A DNA stretch of 64,000 nt from Chloroflexota bacterium (lineage in GTDB: Bacteria > Chloroflexota > UBA6077 > FW602-bin22 > CADDYW01): positions 174,256 to 238,255 of the forward strand of contig JAJPIK010000067.1 of the NCBI GenBank assembly GCA_021324795.1, written 5' to 3'. Below, one piece after another: positions 17,309-26,259 of this stretch (its first letter is position 1; each line of letters starts with the position of its first letter). The translations under genes and the position numbers were made by a program. The notes below the pieces were generated by a model. It saw only the letters and a program-made list of their open reading frames with translations, ran no database searches and was not told the DNA's origin.

Positions 17309-18916
17309 ATGGCGCTACCGACCGTCGAAACTATTCAAAAACAGCTTTTACCGCACGATACGCTGCTCGTGGCCGGTGGGCGGGGATTGAGCCGTCTCGT
17401 CACCTGGCCAGCCACGTTGCGGACCCGGGCTCCGGGGTTTCACTCACTCAAAGGTGGCGAGTTTCTGATCATCTCCATTGAGAATCTGAAGGCCTTAGAT
17501 CCGAGCCTCAGTCTGGTGCGCTTGCTCCAAAGCGTCGCTCGCCTGAAAACGTCGGGCGCGGCAGTCTACCACGACCCACCAGCCGACGCCATCGCGTGGG
17601 CCGATCAAAATGACTTTCCCCTTTTCAACCTCCGTACTGACCCGCGCCAGCTTGATCTTGAAGCGGCCATCGGGCGTCTGATCGCCGAGACTCGCGCTGA
17701 CTTTCAGCAAAGGATTCATCTCCTGTACCGCCAGCTCACAGAGTTAGCGATCGAAGGGCGTGGTCTACCGGCGATCGTGAACGAACTCAGTCGCGTCACT
17801 GGGAAAGCCGCGATACTGTTCGGACGGGATCTTTCGGTGAGGGTTCGGTCCGAGCTCGACGAGTCTGACGATCTGCCACTGGATTGCCGGAACCTCGCCG
17901 CTCGACTTGACGAATGGACCCGCCGTCACCCCATTGCCGCGTCTGAGCCACCTTCACAGTTTTTTGAGCTCGCTGATGGCTTGGGAACTTTGATCGCTCC
18001 AATCGTGACCCGTGACGGCATTAGCGGCTACGTCGCAGTCCTCGAACGCGAAGAGCATCTTGACGAACTCGACCGATCGGCAGTCTCTGCGGCCGCGGCA
18101 GCCAGTGCAATCGAGACCGCCCGCGAGCATGCGGTGATCGCGGCCGAGGAACGGGTACAAGTCGGTATCGTCGAGGAGCTTCTGATTGGCACGAGCCAGG
18201 CAGTAGACGCGCTGCGGCTGCGCGCCGCCCGCCTCGACCTTGACCTCGACGAAGGCCACGCCGTCTTGGCAACCGCCTTGCGCAGCACCTATGCGTCGTC
18301 GAACGTGGTCGATGCCTTGCAACGGGAAGCTCGCTCAGTATTTCCTTCGGCGCAGCCAGGGGTGATCGACGGCAAGCTCGTGATCATCACGAGTGGGAAC
18401 AATGGTCAGCTTGCCAGCACCGCCGAGCGCTTGCGCGAGGCATTTAGTCGACGGTTGGGTGATGCTACGTTGTCTTTAGGCGTTGGCAGCGAGCTACCTG
18501 GGCTGACTGGCTTACGCCAATCCTACCAGCAAGCCGTTGACGCGCTCAAGCTAGGCCAGGCAATCTTTGGTGATGGGCGAACGATCTTTTACAGTGACCT
18601 TGGCTTGTATCGGCTCCTGCTGAGCATTCGTGACCACCCCGAGCTCGAGGAGTTCTATCAGGGAACGATTGGCAAGCTCGCATCGTACGATGCCAAGAGC
18701 GACGGCGAGCTTTTGCGGACACTCGACGCCTATTTTTCCAGCCACGGTAGCCCAACCGAAGCCGCAGAGCGGCTTCACGTACACCGTAATACCCTACTCT
18801 ATCGTCTCCAGCGAATTCGCTCGATTGCCGGCATCGATCTCGAAGACCCCGAAGTGCGCCTGTCACTCCAGCTAGCTCTACGCATTCGCCGAATTCGCGA
18901 AGCGATCCTAAGCTAG
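17309..18916 (+). CDS. PucR-family transcriptional regulator (CdaR-type)
   Basis: A regulator of about 535 residues. The N-terminal part (LPTVETIQKQLLPHDTLLVAGG... to ~150) matches the purine-catabolism PucR domain, the middle is a GGDEF-like/CdaR fold, and the C-terminus has the PucR helix-turn-helix: TLDAYFSSHGSPTEAAERLH followed by VHRNTLLYRLQRI. Proteins of this family usually activate purine, allantoin or sugar-acid catabolism genes. I chose MALPTVET at 17309 over the ORF-track start at 17222. None of the neighbours is an obvious purine-catabolic target; its 3' end overlaps the convergent mazG-like gene by four bases. Confidence 0.88.
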   Translation: MALPTVETIQKQLLPHDTLLVAGGRGLSRLVTWPATLRTRAPGFHSLKGGEFLIISIENLKALDPSLSLVRLLQSVARLKTSGAAVYHDPPADAIAWADQNDFPLFNLRTDPRQLDLEAAIGRLIAETRADFQQRIHLLYRQLTELAIEGRGLPAIVNELSRVTGKAAILFGRDLSVRVRSELDESDDLPLDCRNLAARLDEWTRRHPIAASEPPSQFFELADGLGTLIAPIVTRDGISGYVAVLEREEHLDELDRSAVSAAAAASAIETAREHAVIAAEERVQVGIVEELLIGTSQAVDALRLRAARLDLDLDEGHAVLATALRSTYASSNVVDALQREARSVFPSAQPGVIDGKLVIITSGNNGQLASTAERLREAFSRRLGDATLSLGVGSELPGLTGLRQSYQQAVDALKLGQAIFGDGRTIFYSDLGLYRLLLSIRDHPELEEFYQGTIGKLASYDAKSDGELLRTLDAYFSSHGSPTEAAERLHVHRNTLLYRLQRIRSIAGIDLEDPEVRLSLQLALRIRRIREAILS

Positions 18917-20367
18917 ACTCTAACCATGGCGTCCGCGAGCCGTCTCCTCCGTTCTTCTAGTTCCAGCGTTTCGAAAGGCTTACCTTCGACTTGGCACTCG
19001 GCCAGCACCTGATCAAGGGCGGCGCAGAAGCGATTCGTCGTGAGACGGAGCGCTTCCTCGGGATCCACGTGGTGCTGACGCGCCAAGGAGACCAATCCAA
19101 AAAGAGTATCTCCCAAATACCGCTCGAATTCCTCTTCGCCAAGGCCCGGCTGTTCGATTACCTTTAGCCCCGGCTCGATCGCCGGGGGAATCCAGCCATA
19201 CCGCGTTGCTCGGCTCTGCACAGCATCCGCCCGCATCAGTGCCGGTGCCGCTTCTGGAATTCCGAAGAACGGACTGACTGCCCCTTCTCCCTCAGAACGT
19301 TTGATGCGCTCCCAGTTCCGTAGAACGTCGGCACTACTGCTGACCTCGACGTTCCCGAAGACGTGCGGATGACGGCGGATCAGCTTAGCATTCACCGCCC
19401 GCAAGACGTCTTCGAGTTCGAATTTGCCCGCTTCCCGTCCGAGCTGGCTGTGCATGACCACCTGTAACAGGACATCACCGAGTTCGCTCGCAAACTGCTG
19501 AAGGTTGCCTTGATCGAGTGCCGATACCGCCTCGTAGGTTTCTTCAAGAAGATGCTTTTTCATCGATTCGTGGGTCTGCTCGCGATCCCAAGGACAGCCA
19601 TTCGGGGCCCGCAACCGAGCGACAATATAACGAAGCGTATCGAACGCGGCCAAATCGCTCAGACGATCGAGCGGCTTCAGATACAAGCACAATCGCTGAC
19701 CATCGGCCTCGACCTGCGTTAGAGTCGAGAGAGTGACTTCCTCGATCGAGATCGTTCCGTTTTCCATGGAGATCGAGACCAAAGTGACGGGCTGATCGTC
19801 CGGATAGAGCAATGCCAGGGCACGTCGAGCATCTTCCAGATCATGAACGGTCGCGACGTCCTGGACAATCAACGGTCGCGTCGGGTCCAGCGTTCGATAA
19901 ACGCCCGCAAACACGTCAACCGCTTCTTTCGTCTCAGTCGCCGTCTGTCGGACAAGCTCACTAGCATCGACTACCTGCAAGCCGGGTGTGTGATGGGTCA
20001 ATCGGAGCGCTTCCAGCGCAACGTCCAAATAACTCACGCCCGGCACGACCTGGATCGACCAAGCGCTCGATGCCGCTTGTTCGACAATGCAGCGGGCCAC
20101 GGCGTCATCTTCCAGGGGATTGCCCGGCGCGGCGTAGACAACGCTTGCCGATCGTCGACTAAGTAGCTTGTAAGCAACCGATTCCGGCCTACTTGCACCG
20201 TCGCCAAGAACAACGATCTTGGCTTGCTCCTTCAAAGACTGAACGACCGGATGCTCCTCGCTGAGAACAAAGACCGCACGGCTCTGTTCGAGAATTTGAA
20301 CGGCCTTTCGGGTGAGCAGATCGAGCGATCCCGGTCCTAGTCCAACAATTGTGATAGTTTGTTTCAT
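18913..20367 (-). CDS. mazG: MazG nucleotide pyrophosphohydrolase with N-terminal tetrapyrrole-methylase domain (YabN-like)
   Basis: A fusion of 484 residues. Residues 1-225 resemble the SAM-binding TP-methylase fold (TIVGLGPGSLDLLTRKAV, then VYAAPGNPLEDDAVAR). Residues from about 245 are MazG: LRAPNGCPWDREQTHESM, LLEETYEAVSALDQG and ELGDVLLQVVMHSQL carry the metal-binding acidic residues (EExYE and ExxD). MazG removes non-canonical or excess NTPs; the role of the methylase half in YabN proteins is unresolved. The layout and length match Bacillus YabN. It is convergent with the PucR-type gene and starts with a clear ATG. Confidence 0.92.
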   Translation of the reverse strand: MKQTITIVGLGPGSLDLLTRKAVQILEQSRAVFVLSEEHPVVQSLKEQAKIVVLGDGASRPESVAYKLLSRRSASVVYAAPGNPLEDDAVARCIVEQAASSAWSIQVVPGVSYLDVALEALRLTHHTPGLQVVDASELVRQTATETKEAVDVFAGVYRTLDPTRPLIVQDVATVHDLEDARRALALLYPDDQPVTLVSISMENGTISIEEVTLSTLTQVEADGQRLCLYLKPLDRLSDLAAFDTLRYIVARLRAPNGCPWDREQTHESMKKHLLEETYEAVSALDQGNLQQFASELGDVLLQVVMHSQLGREAGKFELEDVLRAVNAKLIRRHPHVFGNVEVSSSADVLRNWERIKRSEGEGAVSPFFGIPEAAPALMRADAVQSRATRYGWIPPAIEPGLKVIEQPGLGEEEFERYLGDTLFGLVSLARQHHVDPEEALRLTTNRFCAALDQVLAECQVEGKPFETLELEERRRRLADAMVRV

Positions 20368-20500
20368 CGAGTTCGATCATACCTCTAGCGCCCATGACGA
20401 TCGTGACGCTTCCCCTGTCAACTTATCAACTCTTCTCCGTCTCGGGAAGGATAAAACCTCTAAAAGGGGCCTCAAGTCGGCCCCGGACACGAATTTCTGC

Positions 20501-20529
20501 TTGACACCAGATGACCCGAGACCTATCAT
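20501..20529 (+). promoter_or_regulatory. sigma-70 type promoter of the TIGR01906/DUF881 operon
   Basis: A perfect TTGACA, a 17-base spacer and TATCAT. The element lies 115 bases upstream of the likely GTG start of the first gene. Confidence 0.7.
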
Positions 20530-20643
20530 AAAACTTGGCGATTTGACCCTCTGACTGGTTACGTTTTGTATTCACACGCTTCCAAACGAAAGAATGCACG
20601 CAGAGAGAGGGTAACGTTTTCTCAGAGAGGCAGTCCAACGACC

Positions 20644-21330
20644 GTGCGTATCCTCCTACAAGTACTCTCGTGGCTGTGTATTCTTCTCTTACCGATCGTT
20701 GTGACGAGCGCGATCGTGACGACGCTATTCTACGACGCCGGGTTCTACCATGCTGGCGAAACAAAGTACGACGTCGAAGCGACCACGGGGATGTCCACGA
20801 TGGAGCTGGATCGAGTCAATCAAGGAATCATCCGATTCTTTAGCTCATCGGAATCCCTACCTGATGCGCTGAGTCAAAGCGGTGCCAACCCGGACGTGTT
20901 CAAGCAAAAAGAGATCCTACACATGAACGACGTCCGCTCCTTGATTCAAGTGATCTCTCATATCGAATTCGTGTCGTTACTCATCGTCATTGCCTTTATC
21001 GGCACTGGTCTCGTGGCTGCACCCTGGGGGGGTCGCCAGGCGATCGCCCGTACGTTGACTCTCGGTGCACTATTGACTTTTCTTCTAGTGATCATCACCG
21101 GAGTTTTGAGCTATACGTCGTTTGATCAGCTTTTCCTCACTTTTCACGAGACGGTTTTTCAGAACAACTATTGGGAGCTGGATCCACGCACCGATCATTT
21201 GATCCAAATGTTCCCTTTCGGATTCTGGTATGACGCGATACTTACGGTCGCTTTGCGTGTTTTATTAGTGACGGTTGCTTTAGGTGCTAGTGGCGTGATG
21301 CTAAGCCGACTGGAGCGGAGGCGGACGTGA
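20644..21330 (+). CDS. TIGR01906-family (DUF1461) integral membrane protein
   Basis: About 228 residues with an N-terminal membrane helix (ILLQVLSWLCILLLPIVVTS), a large extracytoplasmic loop containing RFFSSSESLPDAL and NDVRSLIQV, and three further helices. This order and the NDVRxLI motif fit the TIGR01906 family, whose function is not established. The ORF-track start is a TTG at 20566; I prefer the GTG at 20644 because the extra residues are charged and unlike the family, but the ribosome binding site (AGAGG) is distant. It overlaps the next gene as GTGA. Confidence 0.72.
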   Translation: MRILLQVLSWLCILLLPIVVTSAIVTTLFYDAGFYHAGETKYDVEATTGMSTMELDRVNQGIIRFFSSSESLPDALSQSGANPDVFKQKEILHMNDVRSLIQVISHIEFVSLLIVIAFIGTGLVAAPWGGRQAIARTLTLGALLTFLLVIITGVLSYTSFDQLFLTFHETVFQNNYWELDPRTDHLIQMFPFGFWYDAILTVALRVLLVTVALGASGVMLSRLERRRT

Positions 21331-22199
21331 GGCTTTCTTGGCTCAACCGCAGCGGGGTAGGGATGGGATTTTTGACTCAACCAGCGTTGGTCGTGCCACC
21401 CGATTTATCGACAAATGGCACCGCAGCCTCCGTTTTCAAACCCAGTGGTGATTGGCTGTCGGCCCGCCTCCACCGGCGCACGATTCTCGCCACCTTGCTC
21501 GCGATGGCCTTGGGCGTCTTTGTCATAGCCCAATGGCAAAGCCAAGTTACCGAATCATCGAACGTCGCCGGCTCGCGCAACAGTTCAATCCAGCAGACGA
21601 TAGATCGGCTTGAAGCTGAACAAAGTCAGCTCAAGAAACAGATCACCGATCTGCGAGCTCAGACCGCCGCCGAGCAGCAACAGATGTCTCGCAGCCAATC
21701 TGCCGTTGCCAGCTTGAGTTCTGCCCTGGCCACCCAACGAGCTCTAGCCGGCACGGTGCCTCTCCAAGGGAATGGTATCGAGATCCTCCTCGACGATAGC
21801 ACCGCTACGCGACTCCTGCCTTCGGATGATCCGGACAACTACCTCGTTCACGAGTACCAGATTCGCGATATTGTCAACCTCTTGTGGGGCTCTGGCGCGG
21901 TCGGAATCGCGGTCAACGGTGAGCGTTTCGTTAATTCGACGTCGGTATACTGCGTGGGTACCACGATTCTGATCAACGATACGCGGACCTCGCCGCCTTA
22001 TCACATCATTGCCGTTGGTGACGTGGCCTCAATCCAAAAGGCGCTCCAAGATAGCAGCAATCTCAGCGATCTCAAGGCCCGCGTTAACATGTACGGTTTG
22101 GTCATGAAGGTCGTCAAAGTTGGTCCTTTTACCCTACCGGCGTACGATGGGAGCGTTAACATGAAGTATACGGTGATCGCCAATGGCACGCCAGGCTGA
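21327..22199 (+). CDS. DUF881 protein, first of a tandem pair
   Basis: A 290-residue membrane-anchored protein: a cytoplasmic tail of about 50 residues, one membrane helix (TILATLLAMALGVFVIAQW), a coiled coil (IQQTIDRLEAEQSQLKKQI), then the DUF881 domain with GNGIEILLDDS, LWGSGAVGIAVNGERFV and the closing VGPFTLPAYDG. DUF881 proteins occur near division genes in actinobacteria and Firmicutes, and no biochemical role is settled. The GTG start overlaps the upstream stop (GTGA). The two DUF881 genes overlap by 17 bases. Confidence 0.85.
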   Translation: MRLSWLNRSGVGMGFLTQPALVVPPDLSTNGTAASVFKPSGDWLSARLHRRTILATLLAMALGVFVIAQWQSQVTESSNVAGSRNSSIQQTIDRLEAEQSQLKKQITDLRAQTAAEQQQMSRSQSAVASLSSALATQRALAGTVPLQGNGIEILLDDSTATRLLPSDDPDNYLVHEYQIRDIVNLLWGSGAVGIAVNGERFVNSTSVYCVGTTILINDTRTSPPYHIIAVGDVASIQKALQDSSNLSDLKARVNMYGLVMKVVKVGPFTLPAYDGSVNMKYTVIANGTPG

Positions 22200-22977
22200 C
22201 GAACGGGATGCTGCTACCCCTGATTTCAGAATCGTGCGGTCGCTTGGCGCACCGGGCGCTGACCGGCTTCTCCTTCAATCGAAGGAACGACGCATACCAT
22301 TTAAGAGGATACGCTCGTGGCTTGGCACATCGCGCCTCGGTTTGTTCTTTGTCTGCCTCATTTTTGGTTTTGCGCTCATGATCCAGCTCCGAACCCAAGA
22401 GTCTTTGCGGCAATCGACGAGTGGGGAGTCAGCTAACGACCTCGCAACCATTGCCGGGGATCTCTACGATAGCAACACCTTGCTCCGCCAAGAGGTCGAC
22501 ACTCTTCTCTCACAGCAGGGCAATTTCACGCGATCGTACGACGCTGGCAAGCAGGAAGATCTGGCAGCCGAAGAGGCGCGACTAGAAGCATTCAATGGTG
22601 TCGTTGAAGTAACCGGACCAGGGGTTGAGCTAACGATTGATGCGGCACTCCGTCCGGTCGACGTCGAGGACCTCTTGAACGAAGTACGTAACGCGGGGGC
22701 CGAGGCAATCGCGATTAGCGGCCAGCGGGTTGTCTACAACACGGCAATCGGCGGGAAGACTGGTCAAGTCACAGTCAATGGCGTCAAGATCACGTCGCCG
22801 GTCGTTTTTGATGCCATCGGTGCACCTGACGTGCTCGAACCAGCCCTGGCGCGCAAAGGCGGCATGCTGAGCTACCTGCGCACGTCTTATCCGCAGGCAC
22901 AAATCACTTTGACGAGGCAAAACAACCTGGATTTGCCGGCCTACCCGAATCAGATCCCGATCCACCCGGCGAGCTAG
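22183..22977 (+). CDS. DUF881 protein, second of a tandem pair
   Basis: A 264-residue paralogue of the preceding protein with the same plan: a basic N-terminal tail, one membrane helix (LGLFFVCLIFGFALMIQL), a short coiled coil and the DUF881 domain (VTGPGVELTIDAAL, VRNAGAEAIAISGQRVV, and a C-terminal LDLPAYPNQ). The start codon lies inside the end of the first gene, so the pair is likely translated in a coupled way and may form a heteromer. The membrane topology puts both DUF881 domains outside the cytoplasm. Confidence 0.85.
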   Translation: MARQADERDAATPDFRIVRSLGAPGADRLLLQSKERRIPFKRIRSWLGTSRLGLFFVCLIFGFALMIQLRTQESLRQSTSGESANDLATIAGDLYDSNTLLRQEVDTLLSQQGNFTRSYDAGKQEDLAAEEARLEAFNGVVEVTGPGVELTIDAALRPVDVEDLLNEVRNAGAEAIAISGQRVVYNTAIGGKTGQVTVNGVKITSPVVFDAIGAPDVLEPALARKGGMLSYLRTSYPQAQITLTRQNNLDLPAYPNQIPIHPAS

Positions 22978-22988
22978 AAGCTCCCCAC

Positions 22989-23222
22989 TCAGTGGCCGCC
23001 GCAGGAGCATGCGCCCCCACATCCACATCCACCAGAGCTTGCCGTCGGTAGATCCGAAGCGCGCGTGCCACTCGGATAGAAAGTCGCAAATACCGAGATC
23101 AGGCGTCGAGATCGGGTACTGCCGCAGCTCGGGCAGGTCATCGCATCGTCGGCATGCTCGTGCTTGATCAAACGGTCAAATCGTGTGTCACAATCAGCGC
23201 AACGATATTCATATAGCGGCAT
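22989..23222 (-). CDS. FmdB-family zinc ribbon protein
   Basis: A 77-residue protein beginning MPLYEYRCADCDTRFDRL with a second CPSCGS pair, giving the CxxC...CxxC zinc ribbon of the FmdB/CxxC_CXXC_SSSS family. A Gly/Cys-rich tail (SGGCGCGGACSCGGH) ends the protein, as in many family members. The family is named for a putative regulator near formamidase genes; its real function is unclear. It is convergent with the DUF881 gene and divergent from comF. Confidence 0.88.
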   Translation of the reverse strand: MPLYEYRCADCDTRFDRLIKHEHADDAMTCPSCGSTRSRRLISVFATFYPSGTRASDLPTASSGGCGCGGACSCGGH

Positions 23223-23303
23223 TTGGGCCTCACCCTCTCTGGGACCAGCTACGATTCAAACTCGAGTTCAAGCTCTAGTCCAAGGTTAAGGATACCGTCA
23301 TCA

Positions 23304-23999
23304 ATGTCTGTCCGTCAACAGGTGATGCGCTTCTTCCTCGACGTTCTCTACCCTCCCCGTTGCGTTGGCTGTCGTGAGCGAGGAAGTTGGCTGTGTCAAC
23401 GATGCCTTGCCGCTACCCCACGACTTCCAGCCGATCACTGCCGCCACTGCGCCATCCCCATGAGCGGAGCAGCGGTGTGCCCGGACTGCTGGCGCGATCC
23501 CCCAGAATTCGAGCAAGTGAGCTGCGCGTTTTTATTTGAAGGTCCAATTCGCGCCGCGATCCACCAGCTCAAATACCGAGGAGCACGCCACCTGGCCGAG
23601 CCCATGGTCCAAGCAGCGCTGACCGAACTGTCCGTGCCGCCGAGTGATCTTGTTGTTCCGGTGCCCTTGCATCCGCGACGCTTAGCTGAGCGGGGTTATA
23701 ATCAGTCCGCGCTCCTTGCTCAAGCGCTTTCAGCGATCACTAACCTTTCGCTCGTTGACAATGCGCTGCAGCGGGTCAAAGATACTCCGGCTCAGGTCTC
23801 CCTACCCGGGAAAGAGCGTTGGCTGAACGTCCGAGGCGCCTTTCACGCCGACCCCGGCGCGTTCGCCCACCAGTCAGTTCTCCTGCTCGACGACGTGGCA
23901 ACCACCGGCAGCACGCTTCGCGCGGCCGCCAGAGCGATCAAACGTAGTGGTGCACGACAAGTGGATGCATTGATCATGGCGCGGGCAGTGATCCACTAA
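23304..23999 (+). CDS. ComF family protein (phosphoribosyltransferase fold)
   Basis: About 231 residues. The N-terminal double zinc finger is CVGCRERGSWLCQRC and CRHCAIP...CPDC; the C-terminal half is a phosphoribosyltransferase fold with the PRPP motif VLLLDDVATTGSTLRAAA and RLAERGYNQSALLAQAL. ComF is needed for DNA uptake in naturally competent bacteria, while many homologues have no proven role. The ORF-track start at 23223 adds a serine-rich low-complexity stretch; the ATG at 23304 with AGGA upstream is a better start. Confidence 0.9.
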   Translation: MSVRQQVMRFFLDVLYPPRCVGCRERGSWLCQRCLAATPRLPADHCRHCAIPMSGAAVCPDCWRDPPEFEQVSCAFLFEGPIRAAIHQLKYRGARHLAEPMVQAALTELSVPPSDLVVPVPLHPRRLAERGYNQSALLAQALSAITNLSLVDNALQRVKDTPAQVSLPGKERWLNVRGAFHADPGAFAHQSVLLLDDVATTGSTLRAAARAIKRSGARQVDALIMARAVIH

Positions 24000-24064
24000 T
24001 GACACGATGGCACCACCGAGTTACTCCTGGTCCTGTGAGCAACCAGAGCAGATGACATTGGCTG

Positions 24065-24097
24065 GCCCCCTAATCCCCTCCCAGAGGGGGAGAGAAT
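24065..24097. repeat. short C-rich/G-rich interspersed element, copy 1
   Basis: The stretch ends CCCAGAGGGGGAGAGAAT and shares its order with copy 2 at 27643: a C-rich run, then CCCAGAGG(G), then GGGAGAGAAT. The CCCTC/GAGGG arms can pair. It lies in the gap between comF and the SDR gene. Confidence 0.4.
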
Positions 24098-25119
24098 TAG
24101 ACTAACAGCCACCCCATTGCTCGATACCATTTGGCGGTATCGGCAAGGCCTCGCTGGAGTGGAACCCGAGGCTCAAACCCTAGCTCGCACTTCGCCCGAG
24201 TGTTCCGACAAGCCCAAAAGCCGCCAAGAATTTCTTCTGCCTTCCAGCGGTCAAAGATAATTGGTGTGCCGGTCACCTCGCGTGCTGCCTCTGCGATGCG
24301 CCCAGCCAGACGAAGCATCCATCCGGAGACCGGCACCTTCACTCCATGTCGTCCAACCGCGGTGCCAATCAACGTCATGAGCTCGCGATACGAAGGTGTT
24401 TCATCGCCAGCAATAAAGTAGGTTCGGCCGACGGCCTCGGCAGAAGTCGCCGCGATCAGAATTCCGTCGGCTGCGTCGGCCGCGTGGACGATGCTCAACT
24501 CGCCTTCTACCGGCAAGGACGGGACAAGGCCGAGGGCGGCACACTGAAAGATCGCCAACGTCTCACGATCTCGCGGTCCATAGATCGAAGGCGGACGGAT
24601 GATCGTCACCGGTAGCCGCTTGGAATAAGCCGTCGCGACTTGTTCTTGCTGCCACTTGCTGTTACCATAAGGGGTAGTCGGGCAACAGGGTGAAGACTCA
24701 TCCAGCGGATCCCCCGGCAGCGAAGGGCCGACCGCGGCCAGGCTGCTAACGACGACCACTCGCCTCAGCCAGGGGGCCACGTTCTGACAGGCCTCCAAGA
24801 GATTAATCGTACCGAGATAGTTCACACGATAATAGGCGCTTGGCGAGCGTGCTTTGATCAGGCTAGCAAGGTGAAAAACGTAATCCACATCGCGCAAGGG
24901 GAATGACAGGGAATCAGGATCGGTGACGTCACCATGGCAGAACTGGATCCCAGACGATGGAAGGAAGACGCAGTTGCTGCTCGCTCGAACGAGGCATCGG
25001 ACCGAAGCGCCAGCATCGACCAAGCGCTCAACAACGTAGCTGCCGAGAAAACCAGTCGCTCCGGTAACCAGGCAGGTTCGCCCTTTGAGCGCATCGAAGG
25101 CCATCTCTACTGCAGTCAA
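24097..25119 (-). CDS. extended SDR: NAD-dependent epimerase/dehydratase or sterol/sphingoid reductase type
   Basis: A 340-residue extended short-chain dehydrogenase. CLVTGATGFLGSYVVERL is the NAD(P) loop, and the catalytic Tyr/Lys pair is in TTPYGNSKWQQEQ; the conserved VVVVSSLAAVG and IIRPPSIYGPRD strands are present. The family includes sugar epimerases, 3-beta-hydroxysteroid dehydrogenases and the bacterial ceramide-pathway reductase CerR. The start is a TTG overlapping the upstream stop (TTGA); an ATG five codons later is also possible. Its place after an SPT-like gene and a lipid-type glycosyltransferase suggests a lipid substrate, which is an inference. Confidence 0.8.
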   Translation of the reverse strand: MTAVEMAFDALKGRTCLVTGATGFLGSYVVERLVDAGASVRCLVRASSNCVFLPSSGIQFCHGDVTDPDSLSFPLRDVDYVFHLASLIKARSPSAYYRVNYLGTINLLEACQNVAPWLRRVVVVSSLAAVGPSLPGDPLDESSPCCPTTPYGNSKWQQEQVATAYSKRLPVTIIRPPSIYGPRDRETLAIFQCAALGLVPSLPVEGELSIVHAADAADGILIAATSAEAVGRTYFIAGDETPSYRELMTLIGTAVGRHGVKVPVSGWMLRLAGRIAEAAREVTGTPIIFDRWKAEEILGGFWACRNTRAKCELGFEPRVPLQRGLADTAKWYRAMGWLLV

Positions 25120-26234
25120 TAATTTCCAACCTGATAAATGAGATCAGCCATTTGACGAGCGGCTAATGGCTTGCCGTGACGCCAGGCATTCGCCGTCATC
25201 CAACGACGTTCATCAGGATTTCTAACTAACTTAGCCAGATTGCCGACGATCTTCGGGACCGGACCAGGGGCAAAGCCAACACCACGGCTCTCGACAAAGG
25301 TGCCGTTCCCTTCCTCTTGACCAGGAAGGGTTTGGGTCAAGATGACCGGCCGCCCTGCGACGAGGGACTCGGCAATCGTTTGTGGTCCCCCTTTGGTGAT
25401 GACCACGTCTGATGCGTGCATCAGTTCGGGAATAGTTTTGACAAAGCCTAAAACGAAGGTAGGCGTTCGCAGCCGCGAACGCTCCAGTCGCTGGCGCAGG
25501 CGCTGATTGCGGCCACAGACGACGATGAGCTGTACGTCGAGATCGGTCGCCTGTATCTCGCGAACGATCTCTTCGAGTCCACCTGCCCCTTCCCCACCAC
25601 CGATCAGCAGCGCCGTGAAGCGCCCCGGGTCGAGCCCCATGGTAGCACGGAGCTCGGCTGGCGTCGTCTCGACAGTGGCAAAGCACTCGTCCACCGGCAG
25701 GCCCAGACAACGTACCCGGTCTGAATCTGCTCCCCAACCGATGACGCACCGAAAGCTTTCGGTCGTCGCGGTGTTGAGTAGGTCCAAACGCGGATCGACC
25801 CAGCTCACGTGAACTGAAACAAGCTCGCTCACGCTCGCCACCACTGGGATCTTGCGGCTGTACACTTCGACCGCATCGAGAATCGGTCGATTGGCGAGCG
25901 GATGAGTATTGACGACAACGTCCGGTTGGTATTCCTCGAACAGATGCAAAACTTTCTGTCGGGTGGCCGGCCAACTGAACCGGGAGAACACTTGATAGCG
26001 TCGCGGATCGTTGACGGCATAATACAGCCACCCATAGAACCAGGGGGCAACTCGAATGACCGGTCCATACAGTCGTGTCACCCGTTCGACGACACTTGGT
26101 GAGCCAACGCCGAAAACGTCGGCGATTTCGACCGAAACAGAGCTACCAAACTGACGATGCAGGGCTTTCTCGAGCGCAAGAGACATTGCTCGATGACCAC
26201 CACCGGTATGCGACATGGCGATCAAAACGCGCAC
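25116..26234 (-). CDS. MGDG-synthase/processive diacylglycerol glucosyltransferase-like GT28
   Basis: A GT-B enzyme of 372 residues. The N-terminal MSHTGGGHRAMSLALEKAL and WLYYAVNDPRR match the MGDG_synth domain, and the C-terminal half is the UDP-sugar-binding GT28 domain with LLIGGGEGAGG and DVVITKGGPQTIAESLVAGRPVI. Relatives such as YpfP/UgtP and MGD1 put sugars on diacylglycerol in the membrane. A glycolipid product is therefore likely, with the acceptor made either by the neighbouring SPT-like enzyme or by ordinary lipid synthesis. The GTG start has GGAGGG eight bases upstream. Confidence 0.85.
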   Translation of the reverse strand: MRVLIAMSHTGGGHRAMSLALEKALHRQFGSSVSVEIADVFGVGSPSVVERVTRLYGPVIRVAPWFYGWLYYAVNDPRRYQVFSRFSWPATRQKVLHLFEEYQPDVVVNTHPLANRPILDAVEVYSRKIPVVASVSELVSVHVSWVDPRLDLLNTATTESFRCVIGWGADSDRVRCLGLPVDECFATVETTPAELRATMGLDPGRFTALLIGGGEGAGGLEEIVREIQATDLDVQLIVVCGRNQRLRQRLERSRLRTPTFVLGFVKTIPELMHASDVVITKGGPQTIAESLVAGRPVILTQTLPGQEEGNGTFVESRGVGFAPGPVPKIVGNLAKLVRNPDERRWMTANAWRHGKPLAARQMADLIYQVGNY

Positions 26235-26259
26235 GTCAGGTGCCCTCCTCGGTCATGCG

